The notes: generated by a model not told the origin, from the letters alone. A DNA stretch of 64,000 nucleotides from Notoacmeibacter marinus (GCF_002238045.1 NZ_NBYO01000001.1:1302001-1366000); one strand, 5' to 3'. Counted from the first letter of the stretch, positions 18,293 to 31,244 are shown. A program made the numbers and translations.

Positions 18293-18401
18293 CGGCCCTT
18301 CCTGCGCCTCGGCGTTCGACCGTCGCCGGCGCGCCGGGCGTTCGTTGCTTCGCGAGCCAAATCGTTGGCTTCCGATCGGCCTGCGGCCGACCGCGCCTCA
18401 C

Positions 18402-18494
18402 CCCCTCACCCAAGTGCGGCATCGGCTCGGTGGGCCCTCGCCGTGCCTGCCTATCCCTCTCCCCAATGGGGCGAGGGAAACGTTCAGCGTCGCT
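18402..18494. repeat. Direct repeat copy 2 (about 93 bp)
   Basis: Second copy of the 17776-17868 repeat, with the same hairpin and the same GTTCAGC-TCGCT end. It lies 66 bp before the start of the Cys-rich small protein gene. Confidence 0.7.
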
Positions 18495-18559
18495 CACCCG
18501 GAACCATTCCCTCGCCGCGCGGATTGTTCGTCCGAACCATTCGAGCGAGGAGAGACATC

Positions 18560-18796
18560 ATGGCGCAGTGCGACCTTTGCGGAAACGATTACGAACGGGC
18601 CTTTCAGGTCACGATGGACGGGCAGACCCACACTTTCGACAGTTTCGAATGCGCCATCCAGAAGCTGGCGCCGAACTGCGCGCATTGCGGCTGCCGGGTG
18701 ATCGGCCATGGCGTGGAAAAGGGCGACACCGTCTATTGCTGCGCCCATTGCGCCAGCCAGGACGGCGTAACGGGCCTGACCGACAGCGTCTCCTGA
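18560..18796 (+). CDS. Small cysteine-rich metal-binding protein (metallothionein-like)
   Basis: 78 residues with ten cysteines in zinc-knuckle-like pairs: C-D-L-C near residue 4, F-E-C-A near 33, C-A-H-C-G-C near 43 and Y-C-C-A-H-C near 61, plus several His. This matches a widespread conserved family often annotated as prokaryotic metallothionein. It is probably cytosolic and zinc-binding; function not proven. ATG 18560 follows GAGGAGAG. It stands alone between the repeat field and the TPP riboswitch. Confidence 0.85.
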   Translation: MAQCDLCGNDYERAFQVTMDGQTHTFDSFECAIQKLAPNCAHCGCRVIGHGVEKGDTVYCCAHCASQDGVTGLTDSVS

Positions 18797-18892
18797 GCGC
18801 GGGCGGGCGGGGCCTGCCGTTCGGCGCGGAAGCCGCCGTCGGGGAAGCACCCCTTGCGCAACGGGCGCGGCGCGCGTATCTCTTAAGGCATA

Positions 18893-21986
<3,094 letters not shown>

Positions 21987-22163
21987 GGCGCAGGCGAGCG
22001 ATCTCGCCGCGCTTTTAGCTGAGATGGACTATGCGGACAGGCTGGTCGCCACGGCGCTGAACGGCGAATTCGTGCCGAAGGACGAGCGGAAGAGCGCTGC
22101 GCTCGCCGATGGCGACCGGATCGAAATCCTCGCGCCGATGAAGGGCGGCTGACAGGCACAATC

Positions 22164-22931
22164 ATGACAAGCTTCTACGGTTTCGAACCGGCCTCGCGCC
22201 TCTTTCTCGGAACGTCCCAATATCCATCGCCGAAGGTGCTGGAAGATGCGGTGCGCGCCGCGGGCGTCGACGTCGTGACCGTCTCGCTGCGCCGGGAAGG
22301 GGCGGATGGGGCCGGGCAGGCCTTCTTCGATCTCATCAAGGCGCTGGATGTGCGCGTTCTGCCCAACACGGCCGGCTGCCATGGGGTGAAGGAGGCCGTC
22401 ACAACGGCGCACATGGCGCGTGAAGTGTTCGGCACGCCGTGGATCAAGCTGGAGGTGATTGGCGAGAACGACACGCTCTGCCCCGATGTGATCGCTTTGG
22501 TCGAGGCTGCGCGCATCCTCAGCGAGGATGGGTTCGAGGTCTTTCCCTATTGCACCGAAGACCTCGTCATCGCCGATAAGCTGCTGGCTGCCGGATGCGA
22601 AGTTCTGATGCCCTGGGGCGCGCCGATCGGCACCGCGCGCGGGCTGAACAATGAATACGGGCTGCGCTCGTTGCGCGGTCATTTCCCGGACGTGCCGCTG
22701 GTCGTCGATGCCGGGATCGGCCTGCCGAGCCATGCGGCGCGGGCGATGGAACTGGGCTACGATGCCGTTCTGCTGAACAGCGCGGTGGCCGGGGCCGGCG
22801 ATCCGGTCGGTATGGCGAAGGCCATGGCGCTCGCGGTGGAAGCCGGCGCCCTCGGGCGGCAGGCGGACCCGCTCGATCCGCGCGACATGGCGGTGCCCTC
22901 GACGCCGGTTTTCGGAAAGGCGATGCTATGA
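22164..22931 (+). CDS. thiG: Thiazole synthase ThiG
   Basis: 255-residue TIM-barrel enzyme that joins DXP, iminoglycine and ThiS-thiocarboxylate into the thiazole phosphate. Family segments are [17 protein letters not shown] (about residue 67), W-I-K-L-E-V-I with the Schiff-base Lys near 96, and [13 protein letters not shown] near 150. Length normal. Its stop overlaps the thiE start (ATGA). Confidence 0.96.
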   Translation: MTSFYGFEPASRLFLGTSQYPSPKVLEDAVRAAGVDVVTVSLRREGADGAGQAFFDLIKALDVRVLPNTAGCHGVKEAVTTAHMAREVFGTPWIKLEVIGENDTLCPDVIALVEAARILSEDGFEVFPYCTEDLVIADKLLAAGCEVLMPWGAPIGTARGLNNEYGLRSLRGHFPDVPLVVDAGIGLPSHAARAMELGYDAVLLNSAVAGAGDPVGMAKAMALAVEAGALGRQADPLDPRDMAVPSTPVFGKAML

Positions 22932-23554
22932 GCCGCGAAGCCATGCAGACGGCGCTCGATCCGTTCTATCTGATCGTGGACGACGCCGACTGGGTCGAGC
23001 GGCTTGTGCCGGTTGGCGTGAAGCTGGTGCAGTTGCGCTGCAAGGGGATGAGCGACGACGAACTGCGCGAGCATATCCGCCGCGCCAAGGCCTGCTGCAT
23101 CGCCCATGACTGCACGCTGGTCATCAACGATTATTGGCGCCTCGCCATCGAGGAGCAATGCGCCTGGTTGCATCTGGGCCAGGAGGATCTGGCGCAGGCC
23201 GATCTACCAGCCATTCGCGCAGCAGGCTTGAGGCTTGGCATCTCGACTCATGACAAGGCTGAATTGACAACAGCACTGGCAGCACAGCCCGACTATGTTG
23301 CGCTCGGCCCCGTTTGGGAGACCAAGCTGAAGAAGATGCCGTGGTCGCCGCAAGGTCTGCCGAAAGTCGGCGAATGGAAAAGGCGGATCGGCGGTCTGCC
23401 GCTGGTCGGCATTGGCGGGGTCACGGTGGAACGCTTACCGGACCTCTTCGCTGCCGGAGCGGATATAGCCGCTGTGGTCACGGACATCACCCATCACGAA
23501 GACCCGGAAGCGCGCACCAGAAAATGGATCGACGGAACACGGGCTGCGGTCTGA
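22928..23554 (+). CDS. thiE: Thiamine phosphate synthase ThiE
   Basis: 208-residue TIM barrel that couples HMP-PP and thiazole phosphate. Family marks are V-Q-L-R-C-K-G near residue 38, V-I-N-D-Y-W near 65, H-L-G-Q-E-D near 84, G-I-S-T-H near 104, and G-I-G-G-V near 165. Last gene of the thiCOSGE operon seen here; thiD is not in the window. It overlaps thiG by four bases. Confidence 0.94.
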   Translation: MSREAMQTALDPFYLIVDDADWVERLVPVGVKLVQLRCKGMSDDELREHIRRAKACCIAHDCTLVINDYWRLAIEEQCAWLHLGQEDLAQADLPAIRAAGLRLGISTHDKAELTTALAAQPDYVALGPVWETKLKKMPWSPQGLPKVGEWKRRIGGLPLVGIGGVTVERLPDLFAAGADIAAVVTDITHHEDPEARTRKWIDGTRAAV

Positions 23555-23645
23555 CGACAGAAACCGGGCCTTTCCGCTCTGTCTGCAATGTGCGTACATA
23601 TCAATGAATTTGCAGGGAAAATTCACCACGAGAGGAAATTTGTCC

Positions 23646-23684
23646 TTGCTCATAAATCAAAACATGCTAAATTAGACCGGTCTA
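23646..23684 (+). promoter_or_regulatory. Orphan promoter with TetR-type palindrome
   Basis: TTGCTC (23646-23651), 16-bp spacer, TAAATT (23668-23673), overlapping a perfect 12-bp palindrome TAGACCGGTCTA at 23673-23684. A palindrome on the -10/+1 region looks like the operator of a TetR-family repressor, but no such gene is nearby. The promoter points away from thiE toward a terminator 85 bp further on. Confidence 0.5.
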
Positions 23685-23799
23685 GATGACTTGGAAGGCA
23701 GCCTTCGGGTCGCTTTCTGGATGGTTGTCACGGCCATTCGGCGTCACTGCCCCGACGCCGGATAATTTGCGCCCGATGTGTTATGCATCGGGCGCTTTT
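23680..23799 (+). ncRNA. Putative short transcript between orphan promoter and terminator
   Basis: About 120 nt would be made from the promoter at 23646-23673 to the hairpin at 23769-23799. It contains GCAGCCTTCGGGTCGC and GGCCATTCGGCGTCAC-type stems. A reading frame starting at ATG 23686 has no stop before the terminator and no ribosome site, so protein coding is unlikely. It may be a small RNA or the leftover front of a deleted gene. No known sRNA family was recognised. Confidence 0.35.
23769..23799 (+). terminator. Rho-independent terminator of the orphan transcript
   Basis: Perfect 10-bp stem GCGCCCGATG / CATCGGGCGC with a 7-nt loop, followed by TTTT on the plus strand. On the minus strand the trailing bases are AAATT, so it fits the plus-strand transcript better than the lysR transcript arriving from the right. 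Confidence 0.75.
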
Positions 23800-23813
23800 C
23801 TACCCGCCCGGCC

Positions 23814-24716
23814 TTATCGCGTTTCGGGCTGTCGGACGAAGAGGTCCGACGCTTCCTTTACTTCACCGATCAGAAAATTCGATGCCGCGCGAATACGGGC
23901 CAGCCCCCGTAGACTCTGATGATGGATCAGCCAGTAATCGCGGCGCGTCGACAGGTGCGGAAGAAGACGAACGAGATCGTCGCGTCCGGCAGCCATGAAG
24001 TCGTGAAGGACAGCGATGCCCGCACCGCCGCGAACCGCCTCGAACTGGCCCATCGTGCTGGAGACTTCGATGGTGGAGCGCCAGTTCGGGTGAAACTCCT
24101 GCGCGTAGGCGAGCATGGGCGAGAACACCAGATCGTCGACGAAGCCGACCAGGCGATGGTCGAGCAGATCGTCACGTCCGCCCGGCACGCCGAAGCGAGC
24201 GAGGTAGTCGGGTGAGGCGTAGAGGCCGAGCGTATAATCGGTGAGCTTTCGGGCAATGAGACGGCCCGATTGGGGCCGGCCCAGCGTGACCGCGATATCG
24301 GCTTCCCGCTTGGATAGCGAGAATGTCTGCGACACCGGCACGAGCTGGATCTGCAGATCGGGACAGGCCGAGGCGAACGCATCGAGACGGGGCGCGATGA
24401 AAGCGTGGCCGAAGCCATCCGGCGCGCCAATTCGCACCGTGCCGGACGGGCTTTCGCCGCCTTCCGTCAGGGCGGCCTGCGTCTGGAGGAACTCGTTCTC
24501 GACCCGCTCCATGGCGTCAGCGAGCGTTCGACCGGCTTCCGTCAGAGTGCAACCCGTCGTCCGCCGGACCAGAAGCGAGGTTCCTATCGATGTCTCCAGC
24601 GCGGTCAGCCGGCGGGAGAGGGTAGCCTGATTGAGGCCGAGCGTGCGGGCTGCATCCAGCATCGTGCCGGAGCGCGCCACGGCCAGCAGCAGGCGGCCAT
24701 CGTTCCAATCCATCAT
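23814..24716 (-). CDS. LysR-family transcriptional regulator
   Basis: 300-residue LysR regulator. N-terminal winged helix (about 5-62): A-A-R-T-L-G-L-N-Q-A-T-L-S-R-R-L-T-A-L-E. C-terminal two-lobed effector domain from about residue 88 (S-G-T-V-R-I-G-A-P-D-G-F-G), with a normal end. ATG 24716 follows GGAGGGG at about 10 bp; ATG 24713 is an alternative. It is divergent from mmsA across 130 bp with TTATGC repeats, so it probably controls mmsA. Effector unknown, plausibly a valine- or inositol-derived acyl metabolite. Confidence 0.92.
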   Translation of the reverse strand: MMDWNDGRLLLAVARSGTMLDAARTLGLNQATLSRRLTALETSIGTSLLVRRTTGCTLTEAGRTLADAMERVENEFLQTQAALTEGGESPSGTVRIGAPDGFGHAFIAPRLDAFASACPDLQIQLVPVSQTFSLSKREADIAVTLGRPQSGRLIARKLTDYTLGLYASPDYLARFGVPGGRDDLLDHRLVGFVDDLVFSPMLAYAQEFHPNWRSTIEVSSTMGQFEAVRGGAGIAVLHDFMAAGRDDLVRLLPHLSTRRDYWLIHHQSLRGLARIRAASNFLIGEVKEASDLFVRQPETR

Positions 24717-24750
24717 CGCAAACAATCCCCTCCGTCAAATCGGGTCGTCA

Positions 24751-24797
24751 TTATGCTTTTTTGCATAACGATTATCGATTTGGCAGAATTGTTATGC
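24751..24797. promoter_or_regulatory. Operator repeats between lysR and mmsA
   Basis: Perfect palindrome TTATGC-TTTTTT-GCATAA at 24751-24768 and a third TTATGC half-site at 24792-24797. This arrangement, one strong dyad plus a neighbouring half-site in a divergent gap, is typical of a LysR recognition and activation site pair. Confidence 0.6.
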
Positions 24798-24846
24798 AAG
24801 AAGATTTGCTCCATCTCTGCGGCACAACCATTCATGGAGAAGCCTG

Positions 24847-26349
24847 ATGAGCCCCATCCCCCATTATGTTGACGGAAAGACCGTTGCCAGCGTTTCCGGC
24901 CGCAGCCAGCCTGTCTTCAACCCGGCAACCGGCGAGAGCGACAAGACCGTTCCCCTGGCCAGTGCCGATGAGGTGAACACGGTCGTCGCTTCCGCCAAGG
25001 CTGCATTTGCCGACTGGTCCGGGCTGTCGCCACTGCGCCGGGTGCGCGTGCTCGACAAGTTCAAGACGATCCTCTGGGACCGGATGGAGGAACTGGCGAC
25101 CGCCATTTCCGCCGAACATGGCAAGACGCTGGACGACGCCAAGGGTGAGGTCACGCGCGGCATCGAGGTCGTGGAGTTTGCGGTCGGCATGCCCAGCCAT
25201 CTGATTGGAGATTTCTCCGGCCAGGTGGGCGGCGGCATCGATACGCACGCGTTGCGTCACCCGCTCGGCGTTGTGGCCGGCATCACGCCGTTCAACTTTC
25301 CGGCCATGGTGCCGATGTGGATGTTTCCGGTGGCGCTCGCCTGCGGCAACACCTTCGTGCTGAAGCCGTCCGAGCGCGATCCCTCCGCCGCGATGCTGCT
25401 GGCCGAATGGCTGACGGAGGCCGGCCTTCCCGACGGCGTCTTCAATGTCGTGCATGGCGACAAGGAGGCGGTGGATACGCTGCTTCATCACCCGGATGTG
25501 AAAGCGATCTCCTTTGTGGGCTCGACGCCCATTGCGCAGTATATCCATGCGACGGGTACGGCGAACGGCAAGCGGGTTCAGGCGCTGGGCGGCGCGAAGA
25601 ACCACATGATCATCATGCCGGATGCCGATCTCGACATGGCGACGAACGCGCTGATGGGTGCGGCCTTCGGTTCGGCCGGCGAGCGCTGCATGGCGATCTC
25701 GGTTGCCGTGCCGGTTACGGACGCGGTCGCCGACGCGCTGGTCGAGAAGCTCACCCCGAAGATCGAGGCATTGAAGATCGGCCCCTATAGCGATGGCGAG
25801 GCCGAGATGGGCCCGCTGGTGACGCGCGAAGCCAAGGAGCGGGTGCTCGGCTATATCGACAAGGGTGTCGAGGAGGGCGCCAGGCTCGTGGTCGACGGTC
25901 GTGACTTCAGGCAGGACAAGCAGGGCTACGAGAACGGCTATTATGTCGGCGGCACGCTGTTCGACCATGTGACGCCCGATATGAGCATCTACAAGGATGA
26001 GATCTTCGGGCCGGTGCTTTCCATGGTGCGGCGCGATTCCTATCAGGATGCGGTCGATCTGATCCACGGCCACAACTACGCCAACGGCACGGCGATCTTT
26101 ACGCGCGACGGCGATACGGCGCGCGCTTTCAGCCACGATATCGAGGTCGGCATGGTCGGCATCAACGTGCCGATCCCGGTGCCGATGGCGTTCCACTCCT
26201 TCGGCGGCTGGAAGGCTTCGATCTTCGGCGATCACGCCATGCACGGAATGGAAGGGGTGCGCTTCTATACGCGGATCAAGACCACCACGACGCGCTGGCC
26301 GAGCGGTCTTCGCGACGACGCCCAGTTCACCATGCCGACGCTTGGCTGA
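24847..26349 (+). CDS. mmsA: Methylmalonate-semialdehyde dehydrogenase (acylating)
   Basis: 500-residue aldehyde dehydrogenase superfamily enzyme converting methylmalonate semialdehyde or malonate semialdehyde to propionyl-CoA or acetyl-CoA, in valine, thymine or inositol breakdown. The catalytic Cys is C281 in G-S-A-G-E-R-C-M-A, a context typical of MmsA, and the NAD-binding segment includes F-V-G-S-T-P-I-A near residue 220. The start ATG is 6 bp after GGAGAAG. It ends at a strong terminator. Confidence 0.95.
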   Translation: MSPIPHYVDGKTVASVSGRSQPVFNPATGESDKTVPLASADEVNTVVASAKAAFADWSGLSPLRRVRVLDKFKTILWDRMEELATAISAEHGKTLDDAKGEVTRGIEVVEFAVGMPSHLIGDFSGQVGGGIDTHALRHPLGVVAGITPFNFPAMVPMWMFPVALACGNTFVLKPSERDPSAAMLLAEWLTEAGLPDGVFNVVHGDKEAVDTLLHHPDVKAISFVGSTPIAQYIHATGTANGKRVQALGGAKNHMIIMPDADLDMATNALMGAAFGSAGERCMAISVAVPVTDAVADALVEKLTPKIEALKIGPYSDGEAEMGPLVTREAKERVLGYIDKGVEEGARLVVDGRDFRQDKQGYENGYYVGGTLFDHVTPDMSIYKDEIFGPVLSMVRRDSYQDAVDLIHGHNYANGTAIFTRDGDTARAFSHDIEVGMVGINVPIPVPMAFHSFGGWKASIFGDHAMHGMEGVRFYTRIKTTTTRWPSGLRDDAQFTMPTLG

Positions 26350-26370
26350 GAGCGCCAGGCGCAAGACGAA

Positions 26371-26400
26371 AGGCCGGTGCGGTTTGCGCCGGCCTTTTTT
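26371..26400 (+). terminator. Terminator after mmsA
   Basis: Hairpin AGGCCGGTGC / GCGCCGGCCT (one mismatch) with a 5-nt loop, followed by TTTTT, 22 bp after the mmsA stop. Confidence 0.8.
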
Positions 26401-26528
26401 CGTTCGGCCATGACGGTTTTGGCGCAGGAAATGACGCGTATCGACCATGGCGCAAAGCGATCTTCCCCGTTATAAGCGCCAAGATTTTCCGGCAGGGCCG
26501 CCTGCCGCTCCGAACGGGCCTTGCGCAT

Positions 26529-27377
26529 ATGAACCGGTTTGTCATCACGCTTTCCTGCGCCGACCAGGTGGGCATCGTCGCCGCCGTGACCACCGAACTG
26601 GCCGCCGCCGGCGCCAATATCGCCGAGAGCGGACAGTTCTGGGACCGGCACACCAACCGCTTTTACATGCGCCTTGCCGTGATCGTGCCGGAGGCGGTCG
26701 ATCGCGACGCCATCGAACACGCACTGAAACCGGTGACTGACCGGTTCGACATGCGCACGCGGGTGTTCGACGCCGCCCGCAAGCCGAAGATCGTTCTGAT
26801 GGTCAGCAAGTTCGATCACGCCATGCTGCATCTTCTCTACCAGATCCGGGTCGGATGGCTGAACGCCGAAGTGGTCGCCATCGTCTCCAATCACGAGGAG
26901 AGCCGCCGGACCGCGGACTATGAAGGCATTGCCTATCATCACTGGCCCGTGACGAAGGAGACGAAGGCGCAGCAGGAGGAGAAGATACTGGCATTGGTGA
27001 AGGAAAGCGGAGCCGAACTGGTGGTGCTGGCCCGCTACATGCAGGTTCTGTCGGACAATCTGTCGAACCGCCTCTTCGGGCGGATCATCAATATCCACCA
27101 TTCGTTTCTGCCGAGCTTCAAGGGCGCCAAACCGTATCATCAGGCGCATGCGCGTGGCGTGAAGCTGATCGGCGCCACGGCGCACTACGTTACCCCAGCG
27201 CTCGATGAGGGGCCGATCATCGAGCAGGAAACCGAACGGGTGAACCACGCCATGACGGCAGAGGATTTCGTTGCCGCCGGCCGCGACATCGAGAGCCGGG
27301 TGCTGGCCCGAGCGGTGAAGATGCATCTTGAGGGCCGTGTGATGCTGAACGAATCCAAGACGATCGTCTTTGCGTAA
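26529..27377 (+). CDS. purU: Formyltetrahydrofolate deformylase PurU
   Basis: 282-residue enzyme hydrolysing 10-formyl-THF to THF and formate. The N-terminal ACT domain (about 1-80: V-G-I-V-A-A-V-T-T-E-L-A) is followed by the formyltransferase-fold domain, with the catalytic Asn-His-Asp pattern in I-N-I-H-H-S-F-L-P-S-F near residue 195 and V-T-P-A-L-D-E-G-P-I-I near 220. Starts at ATG 26529; length normal. Monocistronic between two terminators. Confidence 0.95.
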   Translation: MNRFVITLSCADQVGIVAAVTTELAAAGANIAESGQFWDRHTNRFYMRLAVIVPEAVDRDAIEHALKPVTDRFDMRTRVFDAARKPKIVLMVSKFDHAMLHLLYQIRVGWLNAEVVAIVSNHEESRRTADYEGIAYHHWPVTKETKAQQEEKILALVKESGAELVVLARYMQVLSDNLSNRLFGRIINIHHSFLPSFKGAKPYHQAHARGVKLIGATAHYVTPALDEGPIIEQETERVNHAMTAEDFVAAGRDIESRVLARAVKMHLEGRVMLNESKTIVFA

Positions 27378-27410
27378 AGGTCCGCCTCCGCTTATCGCCG
27401 TTGAACGACA

Positions 27411-27435
27411 AAGCCCGGCGCGATGGCCGGGCTTT
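27411..27435. terminator. Terminator between purU and the convergent chemoreceptor gene
   Basis: Stem AAGCCCGGC / GCCGGGCTT with a 6-nt loop, then TTTCG on the plus strand. It serves purU and may also serve the chemoreceptor gene, whose stop is 28 bp to the right. Confidence 0.75.
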
Positions 27436-27462
27436 TCGTTTGCACCATGTTCTTTGCGACGA

Positions 27463-29751
27463 TCAGGCCGCGTCGGCGATTGATGCCATTTCCTCGGCGG
27501 CGGAAACGTCGAACTGCGACAATTGCCGGTTGAGCGCGGCGGCCTCGCCGGCCAGAACCTGGCTTCCGGCCGTGGATTCTTCGGCGATGGCCGCGTTCTT
27601 CTGGGTCTCCTGATCCATCATCCGCATCGTGCTGCTCACCTGCGACAGCCCGTCGGACTGGCTGCGCATGGACAAAGTGATCGCGGTGACATGTTCGCTG
27701 ATGTCCGCCACTTCGCTGACGATGCGCTTCAGCGTATCGCCGGTATCGCTGACGAGGACGGAGCCGGACTTCACCTTCTCAACGGAGCGGGTGATCAGGC
27801 CGCGAATCTCGCCCGCCGCATCGCCGCATCGCTGCGCCAGCTCGCGCACTTCCTGCGCCACGACGCCAAACCCCTTGCCGGCATCCCCGGCGCGGGCGGC
27901 TTCCACGCCCGCATTCAGGGCCAGCAGATTGGTCTGGAAGGCGATCTCGTTGATGACGCTCACGATCTGCGTGATTTCATCGGAGGACTCCTCGATCTCG
28001 CGCATGGCGTTCATCGCGCGATCGACGATTTCCGCCGATTCGGCTGCCTCCTTCTGGGCATGATTGACGATCGACTGCACCTGATCGGTTCGCCCGGCCA
28101 CCTCGGAGGCGTTCGAAGCGATCTGCGACAAGGTATCGGACGATTGTTCGATCGAAGCGGCCTGGGTTTCGGTGCGCTTGGCCAGATCGCCCGCCGCATT
28201 GCTGACTTCGGCCGATGACAGGCAGATCGAATCGGCGCTGCGAGCGGCCTGATAGAGCGCATCGGCCAGTTTTTCGGCCGCTTCGTTATAGTCCAGCCGA
28301 AGCTGGTCGAACTCGGCGGCGAAGGGCATGGCGATCCGATGGCTGATATTGCCGGCTGAAAGGCTTTTCAGCGCCGTGCCGAGCGTATCCAGCGCATGGC
28401 GGCGCGCTTCGTTGTCCTGTGCGGTCACGGCCTCGCGTTCGGCGCGCTCACTTTCGGACCGATTGCGCATCTGCTCGGTTTCGCCCTCTATGCGACGCTT
28501 TTCCAGCGCCTGTTCGCGGAAGATCTCCACGGCCGACGCCATCGAACCGATCTCGTTGCGAAGATCGTAATCATAGGCGGCGTTCTGGAGATCGCCATCG
28601 GCAAGCCGGCGCATATCCTCGGTCAGAACGTTGATCGGGCGGGCGACGATATTGGAAAAGATCATGCCGGTGATCGATACGAGGATCAGGGCAGCCAGCG
28701 TTAGACCGGCCATGGTCAGGCCCATATTGCTGACACCGGCCATGGCCGCATCCTGTTCGTACAATGTGATGACATGGAACGTCCTGCCGTCGAAATCGAC
28801 ATCCGAGGCCGCCGCGAGCGACGTGCCGAAACCCTGCGTGTCCTCGATAAGGCCATGGCTGATGCCATCGTCGCCAGGTTTCAGCGCCGACAGATCGAGC
28901 GGCTCAGGGCGCTTGCGGCCATCGCTGCTGGCGACAACCTGGCCGGAGGCGTCCGTCATGAGGATCGACCGGCTTTGAGGATCGAGCTGCTGCCTGGCGA
29001 ACATTTCGGAGAATTTGATCGCGGAAACGCGAAAGGCGACGACCGCCATTGGCGGAGCGACCTCACCCTCGGCAAGGCCGAAGGTGGATTTGCGTTCAAC
29101 CCCGTGCGCCAGGATAAGCGAAGGCCCGCCGACGGGGAAGCGTTCGAACCCCTTGCTCGACAGACTGGTGGCTTCGCCTGCCATGATGGACTGGAAGAAC
29201 CGGTTGAGCGAGCCGAATTCGCTCGCCTGAAGGTTCTGCATGAATTCTTCGGACTTGGTGACCGTGTAGACGATGTTGCCCTTGTCATCGATCAAATAGA
29301 GATCCGAAAGACCAAGATCCTTCCAATAGCTGAAAAGCGAATTGTGCACCTCGGAATGCTTCCATTCGTAGATGCTGACATTGCGGTTGCGGCCGGCGAA
29401 CTGAGCGCGTTCCTCCGGCGTCGCGCCGGAATTGCGGAACGTGTCGATGTTCTCCTGCCGCTTGCGCTCGACATTGAAGCCGATCGAAAGTTCGGCCAGG
29501 CTGTTGGGCACCATCGCGCCGCCGGACATATTGGTGATGGCTTCGTTGAGACGTTGTTCGTAATCGTTGACGAGTTGAGCCTGGTTGCTGGCGATGAGGC
29601 CGAGCTCGCGTGCGATGGACTGCCGCATCTCGCCCGCCGACTGGATGTAGCCGACCGTGCCGACGACCGCGCTGGCAAGAACGGCCAATACCGCAAATAG
29701 AGCCGAAAGGCTGAAGCGAAGACTATATCGCCCAACAATGTTCGCGAGCAT
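27463..29751 (-). CDS. Methyl-accepting chemotaxis protein, transmembrane
   Basis: 762-residue full-length chemoreceptor. TM1 lies at about residues 13-33, followed by a large periplasmic sensor of dCache-like size to about 345 ([14 protein letters not shown] strand). TM2 is at about 346-368, a HAMP domain begins at [10 protein letters not shown], and the cytoplasmic coiled coil has the signalling tip [19 protein letters not shown]. The ligand is not predictable. No CheR pentapeptide is visible at the C-terminus. Monocistronic, divergent from the SDR gene. Confidence 0.95.
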   Translation of the reverse strand: MLANIVGRYSLRFSLSALFAVLAVLASAVVGTVGYIQSAGEMRQSIARELGLIASNQAQLVNDYEQRLNEAITNMSGGAMVPNSLAELSIGFNVERKRQENIDTFRNSGATPEERAQFAGRNRNVSIYEWKHSEVHNSLFSYWKDLGLSDLYLIDDKGNIVYTVTKSEEFMQNLQASEFGSLNRFFQSIMAGEATSLSSKGFERFPVGGPSLILAHGVERKSTFGLAEGEVAPPMAVVAFRVSAIKFSEMFARQQLDPQSRSILMTDASGQVVASSDGRKRPEPLDLSALKPGDDGISHGLIEDTQGFGTSLAAASDVDFDGRTFHVITLYEQDAAMAGVSNMGLTMAGLTLAALILVSITGMIFSNIVARPINVLTEDMRRLADGDLQNAAYDYDLRNEIGSMASAVEIFREQALEKRRIEGETEQMRNRSESERAEREAVTAQDNEARRHALDTLGTALKSLSAGNISHRIAMPFAAEFDQLRLDYNEAAEKLADALYQAARSADSICLSSAEVSNAAGDLAKRTETQAASIEQSSDTLSQIASNASEVAGRTDQVQSIVNHAQKEAAESAEIVDRAMNAMREIEESSDEITQIVSVINEIAFQTNLLALNAGVEAARAGDAGKGFGVVAQEVRELAQRCGDAAGEIRGLITRSVEKVKSGSVLVSDTGDTLKRIVSEVADISEHVTAITLSMRSQSDGLSQVSSTMRMMDQETQKNAAIAEESTAGSQVLAGEAAALNRQLSQFDVSAAEEMASIADAA

Positions 29752-29962
29752 TCGTATCTCCTATTAGACCATTCGTTCCATTGGATGCCGCAAGACATTT
29801 AAATTTGATTTAAACCGGATGAATTGCGCGCCGGGTGCTTATCGACGAGTGCGAAGTCCCGCACGGCCAGAAATTGCGCATGTGCTGCAACGATAAATGG
29901 TTTGCCAGGCGGATTTCGGCCTGTATGTCGTAGCCGACCGCAGACAAAAGAGGAGGAATTTC

Positions 29963-30724
29963 ATGATTATTTCAGGACAGGCCGCATTGGTGACGGGTGG
30001 CGCTTCGGGCCTCGGTCTGGCGACCGCGAAACGCCTGGCCGAAGCCGGTGCGAACGTCGCCCTGCTGGATATGAACGAGGAGGCTGGCCGCAAGCAAGCC
30101 GAGGCTCTCGGCGGTCATTTCATCAAGGTCGATGTCGGCGATGACGCCGCCGTTCGCGATGCCGTGGCCGAAGCCGAGCAGAAACACGGCGTGGCTCGCG
30201 TCCTGGTCAATTGCGCCGGGGTCGGCACGCCCTCGAAGATGCTCGATCGCGAAGGCAAAGCGACGCCGCTCGACTTCTTCGCCAAGGTCGTCGGCATCAA
30301 TTTGATCGGCACCTACAATGTGACCGCCAAATTCGCCGAACGGCTGGCCGCGAACGAACCCCTCGACGAAGAGCGCGGCGTCGTCATCAACACGGCATCG
30401 GTGGCGGCATTCGACGGTCAGATCGGCCAGCCGGCCTACGCGGCCTCCAAATCCGGCGTCGCCGGCATGACGCTGCCGCTCGCCCGCGAACTGGCGCGAT
30501 ACGGCATTCGCGTCATGACCATCGCGCCCGGCATCTTTCGCACGCCCATGGTGGCCGGCCTGCCGCAGGAGGCGCAGGACAGTCTCGGCAAGCAGGTGCC
30601 GTTTCCCAGCCGCCTTGGCGAGCCCGACGAATATGCCAAGCTGGCCGAAGCGATTATCGGCAACCCCATGTTGAACGGCGAGACGATCCGCCTGGACGGC
30701 GCGATCCGCATGGCCCCGAAATAG
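29963..30724 (+). CDS. SDR dehydrogenase, 3-hydroxyacyl-CoA dehydrogenase type-2-like
   Basis: 253-residue short-chain dehydrogenase. Cofactor motif T-G-G-A-S-G-L-G near residue 11, N-C-A-G-V-G near 83, and the catalytic triad S146, Y159, K163 (P-A-Y-A-A-S-K). The overall sequence, including R-T-P-M-V-A-G-L-P and F-P-S-R-L-G-E-P-D-E-Y-A, resembles HSD17B10/type-2 3-hydroxyacyl-CoA dehydrogenases of isoleucine and fatty-acid breakdown. ATG 29963 follows GAGGAGGAA. The exact substrate is uncertain. Confidence 0.92.
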   Translation: MIISGQAALVTGGASGLGLATAKRLAEAGANVALLDMNEEAGRKQAEALGGHFIKVDVGDDAAVRDAVAEAEQKHGVARVLVNCAGVGTPSKMLDREGKATPLDFFAKVVGINLIGTYNVTAKFAERLAANEPLDEERGVVINTASVAAFDGQIGQPAYAASKSGVAGMTLPLARELARYGIRVMTIAPGIFRTPMVAGLPQEAQDSLGKQVPFPSRLGEPDEYAKLAEAIIGNPMLNGETIRLDGAIRMAPK

Positions 30725-30742
30725 GATCGCGAGCCTCGTCGA

Positions 30743-31096
30743 TCAGAACAGTCCGCCATAGGCGAGGGCCATGCTGATCGGCGAGAACGAGCCGAAAAAG
30801 AGAAGCGTCATGGCGCAGGCAAAAGTCCAGAGCGCCATGGCCCACACGCCGGGCGTCCATCCGTCGGCGCGTTTCGCGCGCCATGTCAGCCAGGCATTGT
30901 AGCCGATCACGCCAACGCCGATTGCCAACGCCAGAACGACGAAGACAAAGGGCGGCATGGCGGCCAGCGCACCGCCTTTCGCCAGAAGGCTGTAGACGAA
31001 GGCGAGCGCCGGCACGCCGAACAGATTGACCAGCACGAAGGTCTTTGCCGTGACCTCAAAAGCTGGCGGCGGCGGCAGTTCGATACGGCCTTTCAA
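30743..31096 (-). CDS. Small membrane protein of unknown function
   Basis: 117 residues with three hydrophobic segments (about 20-40, 47-67 and 85-107) and a short basic loop W-R-A-K-R-A-D-G-W between the second and third. The N-terminus is cytosolic-looking (I-E-L-P-P-P-P). No family recognised. It is convergent with the SDR gene and divergent from the DUF6455 gene, so the FNR box between them could act on it too. Confidence 0.72.
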   Translation of the reverse strand: MKGRIELPPPPAFEVTAKTFVLVNLFGVPALAFVYSLLAKGGALAAMPPFVFVVLALAIGVGVIGYNAWLTWRAKRADGWTPGVWAMALWTFACAMTLLFFGSFSPISMALAYGGLF

Positions 31097-31170
31097 AGGT
31101 CTGGTCCCTTTCGACGGTCGGCGGAATCAGCCGCGGCGCGGCTGGCCGGTGAACAATGATGCGTGTTTCG

Positions 31171-31184
31171 TTGATTCAGATCAA
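31171..31184. promoter_or_regulatory. FNR/FixK-type box
   Basis: TTGAT-TCAG-ATCAA, a perfect 14-bp match to the FNR/FnrL/FixK consensus TTGAT-N4-ATCAA. It is centred about 67 bp before the DUF6455 start and 81 bp from the divergent membrane-protein start. It suggests low-oxygen control. Confidence 0.75.
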
Positions 31185-31244
31185 ACGCTCATTCTCAAGG
31201 AGCGATTAAGTTCTCACCCTACGAGAGGCGTTGGGAGAGGCACG

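Noticed and set aside
17665-18497. Several open frames across the repeat field on both strands
   Set aside because: They arise from stop-poor GC-rich palindromes; composition is Arg/Pro/Ser-rich and no ribosome sites are present. Only the 78-residue Cys-rich gene at 18560 is kept.
23686-23919. 77-codon frame after the orphan promoter
   Set aside because: It reads through a strong terminator and into the opposite lysR gene, with no ribosome site.
24832-26448. 538-codon open frame opposite mmsA
   Set aside because: His/Arg-rich, no recognisable fold, fully antisense to mmsA.
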